Shown here: piece by piece, positions 9,730 through 22,440 of the stretch
Numbering within the stretch: the first letter of the stretch is position 1
Layout of the letters: every line of letters starts with the position of its first letter
NCBI RefSeq assembly: GCF_905475395.1
Contig: NC_058337.1
Coordinates: 116,678,368-116,742,367, forward strand
DNA from: Chrysoperla carnea
Lineage: Eukaryota > Arthropoda > Insecta > Neuroptera > Chrysopidae
Length of the DNA: 64,000 nt
Direction: 5' to 3'
The notes under the pieces: model-generated
The model's database searches: none
What the model was told of the DNA's origin: nothing
Seen by the model: only the letters and a program-made list of their open reading frames with translations
Position numbers and translations under genes: made by a program

Positions 9730-12514
9730 AATAAAGGATCGCTTACGTTATATAAAGAAGTGATATCTTGACTATAGGTCTGGCGATTTGCACCGAGTTG
9801 TTAATTATTTTGATGATAGGCAAAGAAAATGAAAATTTACATTTTTTTAAACGTTTATTTATAATTTAATAATTGCGCTTTTGACATTATTTGCGTAAAA
9901 TAAGCCATCATCTCTATTTGAACAACATATTTACTCTGCTTTTTTAATCTTTCTAGAACTTGGTATTTTATTCTTAAATCTTGTTATGAATTTTTATTTG
10001 AAAATCCGAGTCCTTCGTAAATGATTTAAGACAGCATCTCAAAAACTTCACGCAAAATCGTCAAATGAACACGATTTTTGTGTTTTTTGATCTCTAGAAA
10101 ATAACTTTTATAAAAATCGGGCAGATCTTGAATAAAACATACCTTACAATTTGTTGTAATTTCTTTGAGAAAAAAATTGTGAAAATTGAAAATCAGCAAA
10201 AATTTGTTTCAAAATTTGATGCCACTATAAAAAAGAAAACTAGTGTTCAATGAGCAATTACGTGGGTATTTTTGGAGACATCGACGAAAACATTCGAAAA
10301 TACGCATAATACAATCGAAAAATCTCTCCTCTTTTTCCATGGTTACCTGGTTTATTTAATGATTGTAAGAAAATTTTTCAAAAAAATTAGGATTCGACTG
10401 GAAAGGATTTCACCCTGGTATACGATTTTACCCGATACCATAAAAAATGCTCGTTCGATGATCAAAAGTGCATAATTTGTATGTTATGCATAATATATAA
10501 TAATTTCACATATAGCGCCTAAAACATACATAAAATCAAATAGTTTTGGTAAAGTTATTTTATACTTCATTCGGAAAGAGACCTCTTTCTCCATCCAATT
10601 CGCTATTAACTCATAATATCATTGTTTTGTCGCCCATAAATATTCGAATATATTTATATAAAATTTAATACCACTAGGCTTGCATACCTGTGAATTGATA
10701 AAATGGTGTATCTATGTATATATGGATAATACCAACATGTGAAAATGTTTTGCATATTTAGCATGAATAAGGCTTCACCTCCTACACGCGTTATCATACA
10801 CACATAGTTGCGTTGCCTGCTGTGTTTCAATGAGCGTTTGGTATTACAGTTTAACTTTTAGACAAAGTATTTTAAAATTATCTCTCACTAGCAGACCAAA
10901 TAACAACGCTTCGGTATTGTAAAATTTGAAGAATAAAACATATCGTTGATTCGACTCCAATCGACTATAATCCCATAGATTAAAAATGAATAAAAGTTGC
11001 TAAAATATAACACTTTAGCAGCTTGAGAATTTACAAACTTCGAAATTTTGTAAGCTTGGTAGTAAGCTTTATTTAATTGGGAGACCAATTTTTTAGGATA
11101 TTCAATACAATCTATAAAAAACTTTCAAAACAGTCAATATTAAAACGACCCAGTCCCATTGATTATTTTCACTGGTTCTAAGTGCTGTTTTACAAATATT
11201 TAAAATGTGTAACGTGACTTGCTCCATTCGGAAAAAATTCTGTTCTTTCCCTGACATTCTTTTCTGAGCTTTAATTCAGTTGACACTGAACTTCTTAAGC
11301 TTTGCCAAGTACAAAATAAATCATGTTTACAAATAAAACAGTTCACTTTCTTCATAGTCATGTTCAAAAATAACGGTCGATTAATAAGAACTCAAAATAT
11401 ATTTATTTGTCACTCCTGCCAGAAATAAAAGTTATAAAATAAAATTTTGCAACAGCCTGTAAAATAATAATTTAAAATGATAAATGTTAAAATATAATTT
11501 ATATATTTTAATATTTATTAAATGAGTTTATAATACAGGTAACGAACGCTATTATTTTCGAACGTGTGAATTAAAAGAGCTATAAGCTTAATTTAAACTT
11601 TTTTATTACTCTACACCATATTATACAGAATTTACCAAAAATATCGCCCTTCAAAAGCAAAGTAATACAGAGACTAGAATTCTGAGAAAGTCTTTTTGTA
11701 GGTTTTATATCCGACGTTTTAAATTCTCTAGAGTTATGTCCAGAAGTCGCTGGATTGACTGGATTTATATTCAAACATTGCCATCTGGTAGTCGAAATTG
11801 TAACTAATGATTTCGGGGCTTATTCTGATTTCAATAAGTACAAATTATTTTCGCCAGTTGGTGAGTTGCAACTCTAAGTTATCAATAGGAAATGATTTTT
11901 GTGTATGTGGGCAATTTTTTTTTATATAATGCCTACATATAATAAATAAAACGAATATATCGAAACAAACAACATAATTTTGATTAAAACTAGGCCATAA
12001 TAGAATATAAATCATTGAACTGAATATTCTGTAACACTTGCGGGAAAATTGGCATTATTTGTATTCGAATACCAATAATAATAATAATAATAATCTTTTG
12101 ATTGTCTATTTTATACATACAGAATGCTACAAAACATGTTGGCGATAGTGTAACACCGAATACACCTACACATTTTTCCTATGGAGCAATTATGTTATTT
12201 TATTGATTCAGTAGTCGCTAGTCGCTGTCAATATTTGACAATCGTCACAATCCTATTTTTCCTTAACGACGTACATTCATAAGATTACTAATCGAATAGA
12301 AAAAAAATTCTAATAATTATATTAGTACTTACTAATCGAATAAATAAAATACTAATCGGATTAATTTCGATGAATTTTAAATTTAAAAAGTGACTAAAAT
12401 CAAAGTTTAACATAGCAAAACTGGTTTGTGAATGAACGTCCTTAAATGAAATTTTTTTGGTATCATCATCACAACTTTTGTTTGGCTTTTAAAGCTAGGA
12501 TGTTCACACTTATT
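9730..12514. other. Non-coding block with an AAT microsatellite
   Basis: No conserved coding sequence. An (AAT)n run sits near 12074-12095. Short open frames at 10272-10475, 10888-11088 and 11580-11774 have no recognisable family features, start context or codon bias and are not called. Confidence 0.45.
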
Positions 12515-13100
12515 ATACCATGTATATATGAAATATACATAGTATATTAAGTTTAGTCCAAAGTTTGTAACGCCTAAAAATATTCATGCTACGAAAAAAC
12601 CTTTGGTATAGGTGTTCATAGAATCACCTAATTAGTCCATTTCCGGTTGTCCGTCCGTCCGTCCGTCTGTGGACACGATAACTCAAAAACGAAAAGATAT
12701 ATCAAGATGAAATTTTTATAGCGTACTCAGGACCTAAAAACTGAGATCAAGTTCGTAAATGGGCAATATGGGTCAATTGGGTCTTGGGTCCGTAGGACCC
12801 ATCTTGTAAACCGTTAGAGATAGAACAAAAGTTTAAATGTAAAAAATGTTCTTTATAAAAAAACAAACAACTTTTTTTTGAAACATTTTTTTGTAAACAT
12901 CACTGTTTACCCACGAGGGCGCTTATTAGGTGCAAATTTTATAGTATTCATTAATATGGGAATATCAGTGTGTGTGTAGCTATTTAAAAGTGGATATCTT
13001 TTTTTATTAACGTGACGTCAACAAACGATTGCTTCATCAACGCTGTCTATACATGGTATTTCAACAATTAACTCAGTCAATTGTTTGTTTTCACTTGTTA
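12515..13100 (+). repeat. ATACCATGTATA-family repeat, long copy
   Basis: Starts with ATACCATGTATA (12515) and carries its inverse TATACATGGTAT at 13048-13059, which would define a 545-bp unit with 12-bp inverted ends. Similarity to the copies at 38139-38790 and 17665-17800 continues past that end through CAGTCAATTGTTTG to about 13100, so the true terminus may lie further out. It includes a CCGTCCGT tandem (12651-12668) and a GGGTCTTGGGTCCGTAGGACCC block. No coding capacity. Confidence 0.8.
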
Positions 13101-13656
13101 ATCCTTAAAATTGACACTTTTTATCGAAGAATTACAAAAATAATAATAATTGACACATTAAGTATCAAAATTGACAACTGCAAACGAAAGTGGAGTTAGA
13201 TGCACGAACAATGTGAGTTCTTTCACGCTCTGAACGGCCACTAGAATGATAACTTGGGTGGTGGTCGTTTAGTGCGGAAAATAAGTAATTCTCTTATATA
13301 AGCGACAGAAATATCCATTATAAGGCAGCCTTATTTAAACTTAAAGCATTCTATGAATATTTTATACACTTTGTATTTAGTAAATATCTACTAATTCTTG
13401 ACTAGAGCCCAAAAACAAATATACAAATTCTCTGAGTTGATAGTATATTTCTTGCAATATTGCATGCATAGTACTACTATATTAGAATATTTAACCTCAT
13501 TTTCGCCAGTGCATAGAATTACTTTCAAAAGATACAACTTTTCTCTTGGGGTATTTAATAATTAAAGTTAAATATTCAATTGTTAAAAGTAAACAAATTT
13601 ATTTTTTAATTCCTATATATTTTAAATGTGAAAGTAAGGTTGTTTGTTTGTTTGTT
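13101..13656. other. Non-coding block
   Basis: AT-rich, no gene recognised. A TATA-like string near 13297 lacks an initiator at the right distance. Confidence 0.4.
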
Positions 13657-14560
13657 AAACCAAGTATATAATCCTAGCTGAAAAGAGTGATCCAAAATTA
13701 GGGGATTTCAAAAAAAATTCCAATAAAATCGCATCAAATATGCCTGTGCTATCAAAAAAATAAAACTTTTTAACTTTATGACCCCATCAGAATCCAAATA
13801 AATAATTTTGCTCTATCACATTCAAATTTTATCCAATTTTCATAAACCAAGTATGTAATCCTACTTAATTTGGGTCATACTTTTCAAATTTGTGATCAAA
13901 ACTAACCTAGCTCTAATAGGTTTTAATAATTTTGATACCTGGTCCCCGAATTAAGCACATTAGTGGTAGTTAGCGCAAAACTGACATCACAGCTGAGAAG
14001 AATGACCCGAAAATTAGGGGGTTTAAAAAAACATTCCAATGAAATCGGATGAAATTGGCCTGTGTTATCAGAATATAAAATTTTTTTACTTTATGACGTC
14101 ATCAGAATCCAAAAAAATTAATTTTTCTGTATCACATCCACATTTTATCCAATTTTGCTTAACTAAGTATGTAAACCTACTAAATTTGGGTCATTCTTTT
14201 CAAATTGGTGATAAAAATTAACCTAACTCTAATTGGTTTCAAGAATTTTGAAACCTGGTCCCAGAATTAAGCATATGAGTTAGGGCAAAACTGACATCAC
14301 AGCTGAAAAGAGTGACTCAAAATTAGGGTGTTTCAAAAAAAAGTCCAATAAGATCGGATCAAATTTGCCTTTGTTATCAAAAAAATAGAATTTTTTAACT
14401 TTATGACGTCAACAGAGTTTAAAAAAATTGAATTTACTCTATCACATCCAAATTTTATCCAATTTTGATATACTAAGTATGAAATCCTTATATATTTGGG
14501 CATTCTTTTCAACTTTGTGATCAAAATTAACTAAGGTCTAATAGGTTTCAAGAATGTAGT
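13657..14560 (+). repeat. Three-unit tandem repeat, ~310 bp per unit
   Basis: Units begin at AGCTGA-AAG positions 13676, 13991 and 14301, giving periods of 315 and 310 bp; the third is incomplete at its end. Each contains AAATTAGGG, a TTTATGAC(G/C)(T/C)CATC-like line, TCTATCACATYCA, TAAGTATG and TGATCAAAA blocks. Units differ by scattered substitutions, so the array is old. The line AAACCAAGTATATAATCC just before unit 1 resembles the mid-unit line, suggesting a further partial unit. It could be a small satellite array or tandem copies of a transposon. Confidence 0.85.
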
Positions 14561-15119
14561 GTCCTGTGGCAATTTTCATTTTAGTATACAACTGTTCAAC
14601 TGTGGAAAATTCTTAATTAGTTTTTAGCCGAAGAACTGATTCTGACTGTAATTGCTGTTTTAAAAAGATAAATCTTTTGACATGCTTCAAAATTATTATA
14701 ATATCGGTTGGTACTAGCTGTAACAGTCGAACATCATCAAATGTTAGGTAATACTTATATACTCATATTCGGAATAGTGAACAATTCTCAATCACCTGTT
14801 TAAAAAAATCACTTAGATCAATTTGTTACACAGTTTGATCTAAGACTCCTTCATGATTTAAGGTTTTTGGAAGCTTTTTTATTGAACGTAACTGTACAGA
14901 TGGAAAATAATATAATTTTGTCTCAGTTGGTATGGTTCAATACACAAACACTTGCAGGCGTAAACAGAAAACATATATCCAACAATACAAACGTTATGTA
15001 ACGCTTAGATTATCATAATGATTATAACTGTTTATATAGGATGGTTTTTTTTTTTCATTCTTTTCGAAAACTGTTATATGAAACTGTATATATATTTTTA
15101 TAGCAAATTCAAAAATATT
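14561..15119. other. Non-coding block
   Basis: No coding sequence or recognised repeat. Confidence 0.4.
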
Positions 15120-15325
15120 ATTTACGGTTGCTCATCTACGAAGTCAAACTCACTTGTTACGTCTCAAGCACACTATAAAAATTTCAGCTTATATCTTTTT
15201 TCGTTTCTGAATTATCGTGTTCACGGATGGATAGCAGTATATCATTCGTATCATCAATATTTCTAAGCCTTGCAAATCTGGTAATAAAGTTAGTATATCT
15301 TGATACATAATTCATATATTAAGTC
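15120..15325 (-). repeat. ATACCATGTATA-family repeat, diverged reverse fragment
   Basis: On the minus strand it follows the 5' part of the family, with AACACGATAATTCAGAAACG, TATAAGCTGAAATTTTTATAG and the GAGCAAC block, but lacks both ends and is heavily substituted. An 82-codon open frame at 15018-15266 lies over it and is therefore not called. Confidence 0.65.
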
Positions 15326-17664
15326 CAATAACATTTTTACTCTCATGATGAGAGAAATTCTCACAAACTCTAAAGTGCTTGAACAACTTTTTAACCCTAA
15401 AATAGTATCGTGAGGACCACGCGACCCACACACATGACATTTCTTGGTTTTCTAATAAACTTAACATCGTGAGCAGTATTCCATTTTAAGTATTCTCATT
15501 ACGTCACTATTCGCAACAGGTTACTAACGTTATGAGCTGTATCACTTACTGGGACCGAGCTAGCTTTATTATTTCTGACCATTTATTCAATTACCTACAT
15601 AGTTAAAACTTACTTGCTAGAATCAAACCTACTATGGGAGCCGAGTCGTACGCCCCCACTATACCAATTACGTATGTCAAATTTGCGATATCAGTTAAGG
15701 ATTAAAAACTGTTAATGTTTAAAAAAATTATAATTCGAAACATGATAAAATTCTATGAAGGTCAAATTAATCACTTAATCATTAAACTCTACGAATTAAG
15801 AATCACCTATGTATGCATATATACATTTCCGTATAACCCAACTAGATAAACTTCCCCTTAATCATCATCATCATCCTACTATTTTTCGTAGTAAGTAAAA
15901 CAGAGCTTAAAGCTACGAACTAAACAACGAATAATTTAACACTAATATAGGGAAGAAAAAATATAAAATATGGCATGAATTTCTCACACGATCTCTGTTT
16001 ATAAAACATAAGTAGAAATTTACCGTATTTCATAATAAAGTTTGTACTTGCCTTTTAGAAGATCGGTAAGTAAGATTGTAGTTTCTTCAGCTCTGATCTA
16101 AATGCTCAATTCATGGAAATCATGTTTTTCGACTTTTTGTTATGCAAAGGGTTTACACAGTGGTTTACCAGGTAAAGTTCCATTGAGTTCCTTAAAGTTA
16201 AATTAATTCGACTTCTCTGTTGTAGGGAAACTCTAAGTGAAAAACGGTAATATAAAGAAATCTTTGGAGTTGGAAAAGTTAGCAGTAATTACCGTTGGAT
16301 TGATAGAACAAAGTACATGCATATTGAAATGTAGTTTATGATCCAAAGATAAACGCTCTGAGAGCTTCTAACTCATTCTCTGGGCTGCCAATTTCATGCA
16401 CCAAAGTATCCTCAAAATACCATAATTTTTCCATCATTTATCACCACCAATCTCGATGTATCTATTCGCACCGTGTGTGAGTTTTATTGGAGGCGTTTTC
16501 ATGGGAACGATACACTACTTTAATTATAGAATTGTATGGATGCATATATAGCTATATGGATTGCATTTATGACTTAAATTGAAAATTTAATATTATTGTC
16601 TCACAAATTTAAATAAATAATTATGATAATTTACATTTAAAAAATAATATTTATGCAATTTGATTTCTTATTTTCACAATTTTTAATGCATTAGGTTTAA
16701 TTAATTAGTGGTTTTCAATAACTTTAATTTGACATTCACTATAACATTTACATGTAAAGAATTACAAGTTAGTCATAACAGCCTCCTTTAACGCCAAAAA
16801 TTTTCACTGGATGCGCTGGCATCGATTATTGTCCCTACCATAACTACGCACACAACGAATACTTGAATTATTATTTTATTAATCTTATATTTTGGCAATG
16901 TGTGATTATGTCGTAGTAACGCTTCAATGAAGCTACCGATAAATATGAAATAATAGGTGTAGTGTAAACATGGAGGTGTGAAATCTCCAAGAGAAAAGCG
17001 TTTAAATATAAGAAAAAAAAAACAGAAGAATATTTATTTAGGAAAAACTTAATATCATTTTAATAAACTTTATATGAAAAAGTATGGGGCATACGGAAAA
17101 ATTATGAAAATTTATATATCTAACCATTTTTCTTCGCTGTTGTATTTGTTACTCTACACACAGTATGTAATTTTTCCTTTTCTTTCCACTTTAATCGACG
17201 ATGAAAAAACCTATTGTGTTTAACCTTAATTTAGTTCTTTTTTTTTTGTTATGAAAAATCGTTTATAATTTTCGTTTAAGAAAACACTATTTTTCAATCA
17301 GATTTTTCTATATTAAATATTAATAATGCATATGCGAAGTTATTGAAGTGTAATGATTGGAAAATTTATTGCTGTAATACATCATATTTATGATGGAAAA
17401 TTACTTTATATATACAAACGAGTGATACACGTATGTGAGGAAAGTAAGTAACGGGTTATCATTGAAGCTATTCTTACTATTGTGTTCAATCGGAAAGTCT
17501 TTAATCAGTAACAAGCAGGTACATTTTTTACGAAAATAATTTAAAATGAAAGTTGTTTGAAATATTTATGGGAATAACTCAAGAAGCTGCAATTCGAATT
17601 CCCAGTATCAGAAATTTTATGTGAAACTCAATTGGCCAATTTGTAAATAGCTTCATGCTAACTT
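15326..17664. other. Non-coding block
   Basis: No coding sequence recognised. The stretch has ordinary AT-rich intergenic character, with a short ATC tandem near 15858-15873. Confidence 0.4.
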
Positions 17665-17800
17665 AAAACGAGTGAAAATAAACAATTGACTGAGTTTATT
17701 GTTAAAATACCATGTATAGACAGTGTTGATTACGCAATCGTTTGTTTTTTACGTCATGTAAGAAAAGAAAGATTGCCACTCTTACACACAAAGTAATAAG
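17665..17800 (-). repeat. ATACCATGTATA-family repeat, 3'-end fragment
   Basis: The reverse complement matches the last ~130 bp of the long copy at 12515-13100, including CAATCGTTTGTT, the TATACATGGTAT palindrome half and the CAATTGTTTATTTTCAC flank. The rest of the element is missing. Confidence 0.7.
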
Positions 17801-19075
17801 AGTATCTTTTCGCTCATTTAAGGAAATATTTTTTCGGTTCGACGTATTCATTAACGGGATAATTGATTTTCGGTTATGATATTGAGAATTTCTTTATTAA
17901 AATTAATAAAATTTACTTCAATTTAATGTAGTTTTCTGTAATTGTTAGTTCAATATTTACAGGTATATTTTAGAACACTCTTAATATCTACATAAAACGT
18001 AAATGTCTATGTTCATATGAATTTCAAAGAAATTTTATTTTCTACAACTTACTATTATTTTGTAGTGCTTTTTACAAAAATTTCGATTAGACGAATAATC
18101 ATTGAGAAATTCTCCAAATTAGGGGACTCTATGAAAGGCCATAAAGAATGCTATCGACATGCAAGAAAGTCGGTCTAGTGGAAGAAACATTTCTAAGAAA
18201 GGTAGCATTTTTCCAGCTGGTGCAGGACATAATCGAAAACAAAGCAAGCAGTCGAAAAACATATATAATAAACAAGTTAAACGAAAAAGTTTTAGAGGAC
18301 AAAATCAAAGAGACTTGCTGCAAACGATTTAGTTGGTTTATCTCGGAGAAAATCGCGAAATTTCTTCGAAGGTTGTTGAAATTTTAAAATTTCAAAGTTG
18401 TTTTTCTAGGCCACTACAAATTCGAGCAATGACCGATTTAAAAAAGAACTTTTTCTGAAAATTTACTATGAAAAGCGCAATTTTTATTTTTTTAAAAATC
18501 GTTTTTTACTCAGCAGAGGTAACATTTTGTGTCAATTACAGATAATTATAATAAAAATACAAAAGTCCACAAAGAAAACAAAAAACGGCAATTTTCGATG
18601 AAATTTCGTAATTTCTTCGGAAAAGAATCAACGAAATCGTATCCAGCAAGTCTATTCCCTACAAGTTTCAACATTTTTTCGTAGATTGCTTTATTTATTT
18701 ATTTTTTTTTTTTTTTTTTTTTATAAATGCGAAAAATGGCCTTTTCGATTCTTTTCGATTTTTGTACATAATATTCTGTACCATCGGGAAAAATGCAAAA
18801 ACGACTATCTTTCCTGGAATTTAGTGTTTTACCCGCCTAAATTTTACTTCTCGATATCATAGATTACTTTTTGTTAAAACATTGCCTATATTTCCTTGCG
18901 CCAATTGATTGACGCCAGACGCTTTAATTTGGAAGCATACAGTATTTTAAAAATAAAATATTAGCTTAAATCGATAATATTTAATACTTAAATAATATAT
19001 ATATATATATATTTATAAAAATAAATTACTTTCTAAATCTATAACGTAATTTTTAAATTAAAATCTCTTCAACAG
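17801..19075. other. Downstream flank of the CSP gene
   Basis: Contains two overlapping antisense open frames around 18129-18387 that show no family features, a long T run near 18699-18722 and a TA dinucleotide run at about 18996-19011. No clear AATAAA poly(A) signal could be placed on the minus strand close behind the CSP stop codon. No gene is called. Confidence 0.4.
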
Positions 19076-20615
19076 CTAAACGTTATTATTCCAATTTTTT
19101 CCTTTTCGACTGCTTATAACAATTGTTGGACCATCCTGATACATATCCACAACAGCTGTATTATCTCCATCGTCATCATTTATTTTATCGTGTAACCAAT
19201 TAATTGGTTTACGAACCAAATCTTTTACACGATCCCAAAATTTATCATTTTGTGTTTGAACATCGGCGACAAAATTTCGTACATCATTTGGAACTTGTGT
19301 AATTAAATAGTCGTACACTCTTCTGGCAGCTATTTTAATTTCTTCAGCAGGATTTGTTTCATTTGTTTTTATTACTTCTTTAAACGCTTCTACAAAAAAA
19401 AAAATAATAAGTTTAAATATCTCCAGTTCAACTCAATTGTTTTGAAAGTTCTATCCAGCTCATTCAATTTAAAGAATTTTGTCAAGGCTTATTAATTTTT
19501 AGTGTATTAATTCAGTGGTTACTGAGAAGTTTGAAAACACTTTTTGAGTCAAAAGCAAGCCATTAAATTTCTTGTTTGGGAAGCTCTGTTAACAGATCGT
19601 CTGGTTTCCATTCGGCTCATGAGCCGATGCATATAATTGCATTGAGCATTAATCAATTGAAAAGTAACCAAATTTACGAGCATGCACTAACCGCGATCAA
19701 GAGATACAAATTCAAGAAAAATTGTACTTTAAAACAGCCATCACCCTACTTGGTTGTTTTTATAGTTATTTGAAAATATATTTTCTCTGCTGCTTGAAAT
19801 ATGAATGAGCTTTTATGCAAGCAAAAATTTTAATTAAAACAAGAAAAATTCATCGATATTCTCTGTTGGGAATTAATAAAACAGCCATTCTATTTTTTAG
19901 TAGACTTAAACTTATTTAGTAAGTATTTATTACTCATAGGTCCTTGAAATTTTAAGATAGAGTATGTTTACAATTTTTTCTGCAAATTTTCCAAGAATTC
20001 AGCACTTAAAATATCACTTTATCATCAGACTTATTTGATTTCAAAACTTATTCATGCTTGTGTGAAACAAATTATAATTTTACTTTCATTTGAGAAAAAA
20101 TTAATAGTCCGCAATTGCCAAATTAAATACGCCAGGTTAATGAAAAGGGTTATTAAAACAAAAATAACCACTTCGTTAAACTATTTGATAGGTGGTTTTC
20201 GAGATAAAATCAAGTTGACAATCATAAAATTTCTTTCATACTTAATAAATTTATGACAATTTCGAAGGTAGTGTGTAAATTTTTGTCCAAATAAGTCATC
20301 ATTAAAAAATACAAACACTAAACATTATCTAACAAGTCTTTTGATTAATTTTGGGTGCTAGTGTTCAATTTAAGCAAAGAAGAAAAATTATAAAAATATT
20401 ACATTACCTTTTAATTTTTTGCCATCTTCTGTACAAGGTGCTGTCCCACGTAAACAATCCAAATATTTGGCACGTTTTGTTGGATCGCTTAAAATTGTAT
20501 CAATATCATTATCGTCCAATTTTAATGCTGCAGAAGATACAAACGTAACAAAAATTGGTAGAATAACAGCTAATGTAATAATAAAATTACTTTTATTAAA
20601 TTTTACAAACACCAT
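19076..20615 (-). CDS. Chemosensory protein (CSP/OS-D family), two exons, atypical
   Basis: Exon 1 is 20615-20408, exon 2 is 19389-19076; together 522 nt, 173 residues plus stop. CSPs are small secreted helical proteins that carry hydrophobic ligands in sensillum lymph and other tissues. Residues 1-29 form a signal peptide (basic start, hydrophobic core about 11-26, likely cut near Ala29). The mature start (LKLDDNDIDTILSDPTKRAK) is CSP-like, and C54-x6-C61 matches the first disulfide loop. The donor AAAG|GTAATG follows Lys69 plus one base, the typical CSP intron site; the acceptor is a T-rich tract ending TGTAG. The start ATG has A at -3 and G at +4. Oddities: where C-x18-C-x2-C predicts cysteines at 80 and 83 there are Glu80 and Pro83, and the acidic C-terminal tail after about residue 130 makes the mature protein (~144 residues) longer than usual. 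No break is seen, so it is probably a functional divergent paralogue. Ligand and tissue cannot be told. Confidence 0.88.
19390..20407 (-). other. Intron of the CSP gene (1018 bp, phase 1)
   Basis: Begins GTAATG (20407 downward) and ends TTTTTTTGTAG at 19390. It splits a Glu codon after its first base. The content is AT-rich without a recognised repeat; open frames on either strand (for example 19576-19773 and 20035-20256) are chance. Confidence 0.85.
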
Positions 20616-21160
20616 TGTTACTTAATTTTAATTTTCTATATTATTCAATGAAATTAAAAAACACTTTAATGAGAATAATTAAAATTATCATTCATTTGTA
20701 ATTATAGAGTGAATACAATTTTTAATTCATTATAAACTTATTAATAAAATTAGAAGTACACTGTACAACAAAAATCCCTTGAATAGAATTGAAGTATTTC
20801 ACTTCTCAGTTGAATAGAATTGAAATCAACTGAGAAGAAATACGTCTAAAACATTTCGGAGAATATAACTGTAAAAATATATTTTTAGGTATTTGTATTA
20901 TCTAGTGATGTAATAATAATGAAACCATAAACAAGAAAATAATGGTAATACTATTTTATTTTTTAATATTAACCACTTAAAACTAGAAAAAAACAATTTT
21001 ACAAAAAAAGAAAACAGCCTCAAAAAAACATTCAAAAAAGTAAAAAATTATTTTAAAGTAAATATTCATATCAATAATTTGCTTATGGGCAATAAGGAAT
21101 GTGCACAATTGTTATTTTTTTCTCTTACGGCTGGAATTTTTAGTTGAAATTCTTGACAGC
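20616..21160. other. Upstream flank of the CSP gene
   Basis: AT-rich sequence. No TATA/initiator pair in good register was found on the minus strand, so the transcription start of the CSP gene is unplaced and an upstream non-coding exon is possible. A short inverted motif around 20776-20840 (TTGAATAGAATTGAA repeated with CAACTGAGAAG) is visible. Confidence 0.4.
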
Positions 21161-21405
21161 ATTCTCTATCCAATAAAAATATCCAATAGAATTGTTAAAA
21201 TCAGTTCATTATTAGCGGAGATATCGCGAAACACTCCCTAGAGAAAACAGTCAAATTGATAACCTACCGTTTTTTTTCGGTTAGTTAAAAATACGGTGTA
21301 ATAGTCCTTAAATCCTTACATACTCTATCCAATAAAAATATCCAATAGAATCATTAAAATCGGTTCTTTTTTAACGGAGATATCGCGAAACACTCACAAG
21401 AAAAT
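21161..21405 (+). repeat. Two tandem-spaced copies of an ~85-bp repeat
   Basis: The block TCTATCCAATAAAAATATCC ... GAGATATCGCGAAACACTC occurs at about 21165-21237 and again at 21323-21393, 158 bp apart, with few differences. The separating sequence is not duplicated. Probably fragments of one repeat family or a degenerated array. Confidence 0.75.
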
Positions 21406-22012
21406 ACAGAATGGATAACTTGCTGTTTTAGCCAAATATACTTCGGGCAATGCAATTATACAGTTTTACATAATCTTACAAATAGAACATTGGTATCGAA
21501 ATATCTATAAAAACACCACTCGATCCGAAATAGTTTCAATGGAAAAATTCGCATACAAAATACATTTATTTATAATAATATTTTTAACAGTGTATATTTA
21601 TTACTTTAAAAGGTTATCTCTTATCAAATTAAGAGCATATTTATAACATGTTTATGTAAAAATTGTTTTATTGAAATTTTTTTCCTAAAAGTTTATATAT
21701 ACATCGGAAATATTTACGATTTAAGAGGTATTTAGGGTTATAGAAATCAATTGAATAACCTTGATGACACGCTCTTACTATCAAATATCACGTAATTTTT
21801 TTGTAATATGAATAATTAATATAAATGTTTTTATCAGAACAGAAAATTCAAATATTTAGTACAAGAATTCGAAATTAACGTAAAATAATAGAAATTGCTT
21901 TCGAAAATTCCGTTTTTTTTTCTGTTAAAGTTCATTTCAAAGGTACTAGATCAAAATGATGTTACTAACGCTTGATCAAGTAACACAAAAGTATTAAATT
22001 AAAAATTTAAAG
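21406..22012. other. Non-coding block
   Basis: No genes or recognised elements. Confidence 0.4.
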
Positions 22013-22440
22013 AAATCCCCGGCATAAAATCAGGTCTGATCGATTTGTTTGTGGCATCACAGCTTCTAAATGGATGAATCGATTATGATTTTGTATGTTT
22101 TTTTTTTTTTTGAAAAGCAATTTGATCGAGAGTGTTCTTAGCTATATGTTTCACGAAAATCTACTCAGCCGTTTAAAGATCATCGCGTCTTTTCCGGTTT
22201 TATCGGATTCGGAACCCTAAACTCACAATTGAAACATAACTAGCGTAGAACAATCTCAATCAAATTACCTCTAAAAAAAAAACAAAAATCAGGAGTTACA
22301 AAGCTATAAAATCAGGACTGATCGATTCGTTTTTGGCATTGTTGCTTCGAATCGGATCAACCTACTTGGATTTTTTTTGAATGGTCATTTAATTGAGAGT
22401 GTTCTCAGCTGCAAAAACTTTTAAAAACAATTTTTTTAAT
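22013..22440 (-). repeat. CCCCCGA-family repeat, diverged copy
   Basis: Starts CCCCGGCATAAAATCAGG and carries the family landmarks GGCATCACAGCTTCTAAATG and TTTGATCGAGAGTGTTCTTA, then a second, similar half from about 22307 (AAAATCAGGACTGATCGATT). The two halves are direct copies of one another, with a forward-orientation piece (AACCCTAAACTCACAATTGA) between them. Confidence 0.65.

Noticed and set aside
18129..18387. Overlapping 64- and 79-codon frames on opposite strands
   Set aside because: Neither has family features, start context or splice support; one is likely the shadow of the other and both may be chance.
21161..21405. CRISPR-like spaced repeats
   Set aside because: Only two units, ~75-85 bp long, in a eukaryotic repeat context; not a CRISPR array.
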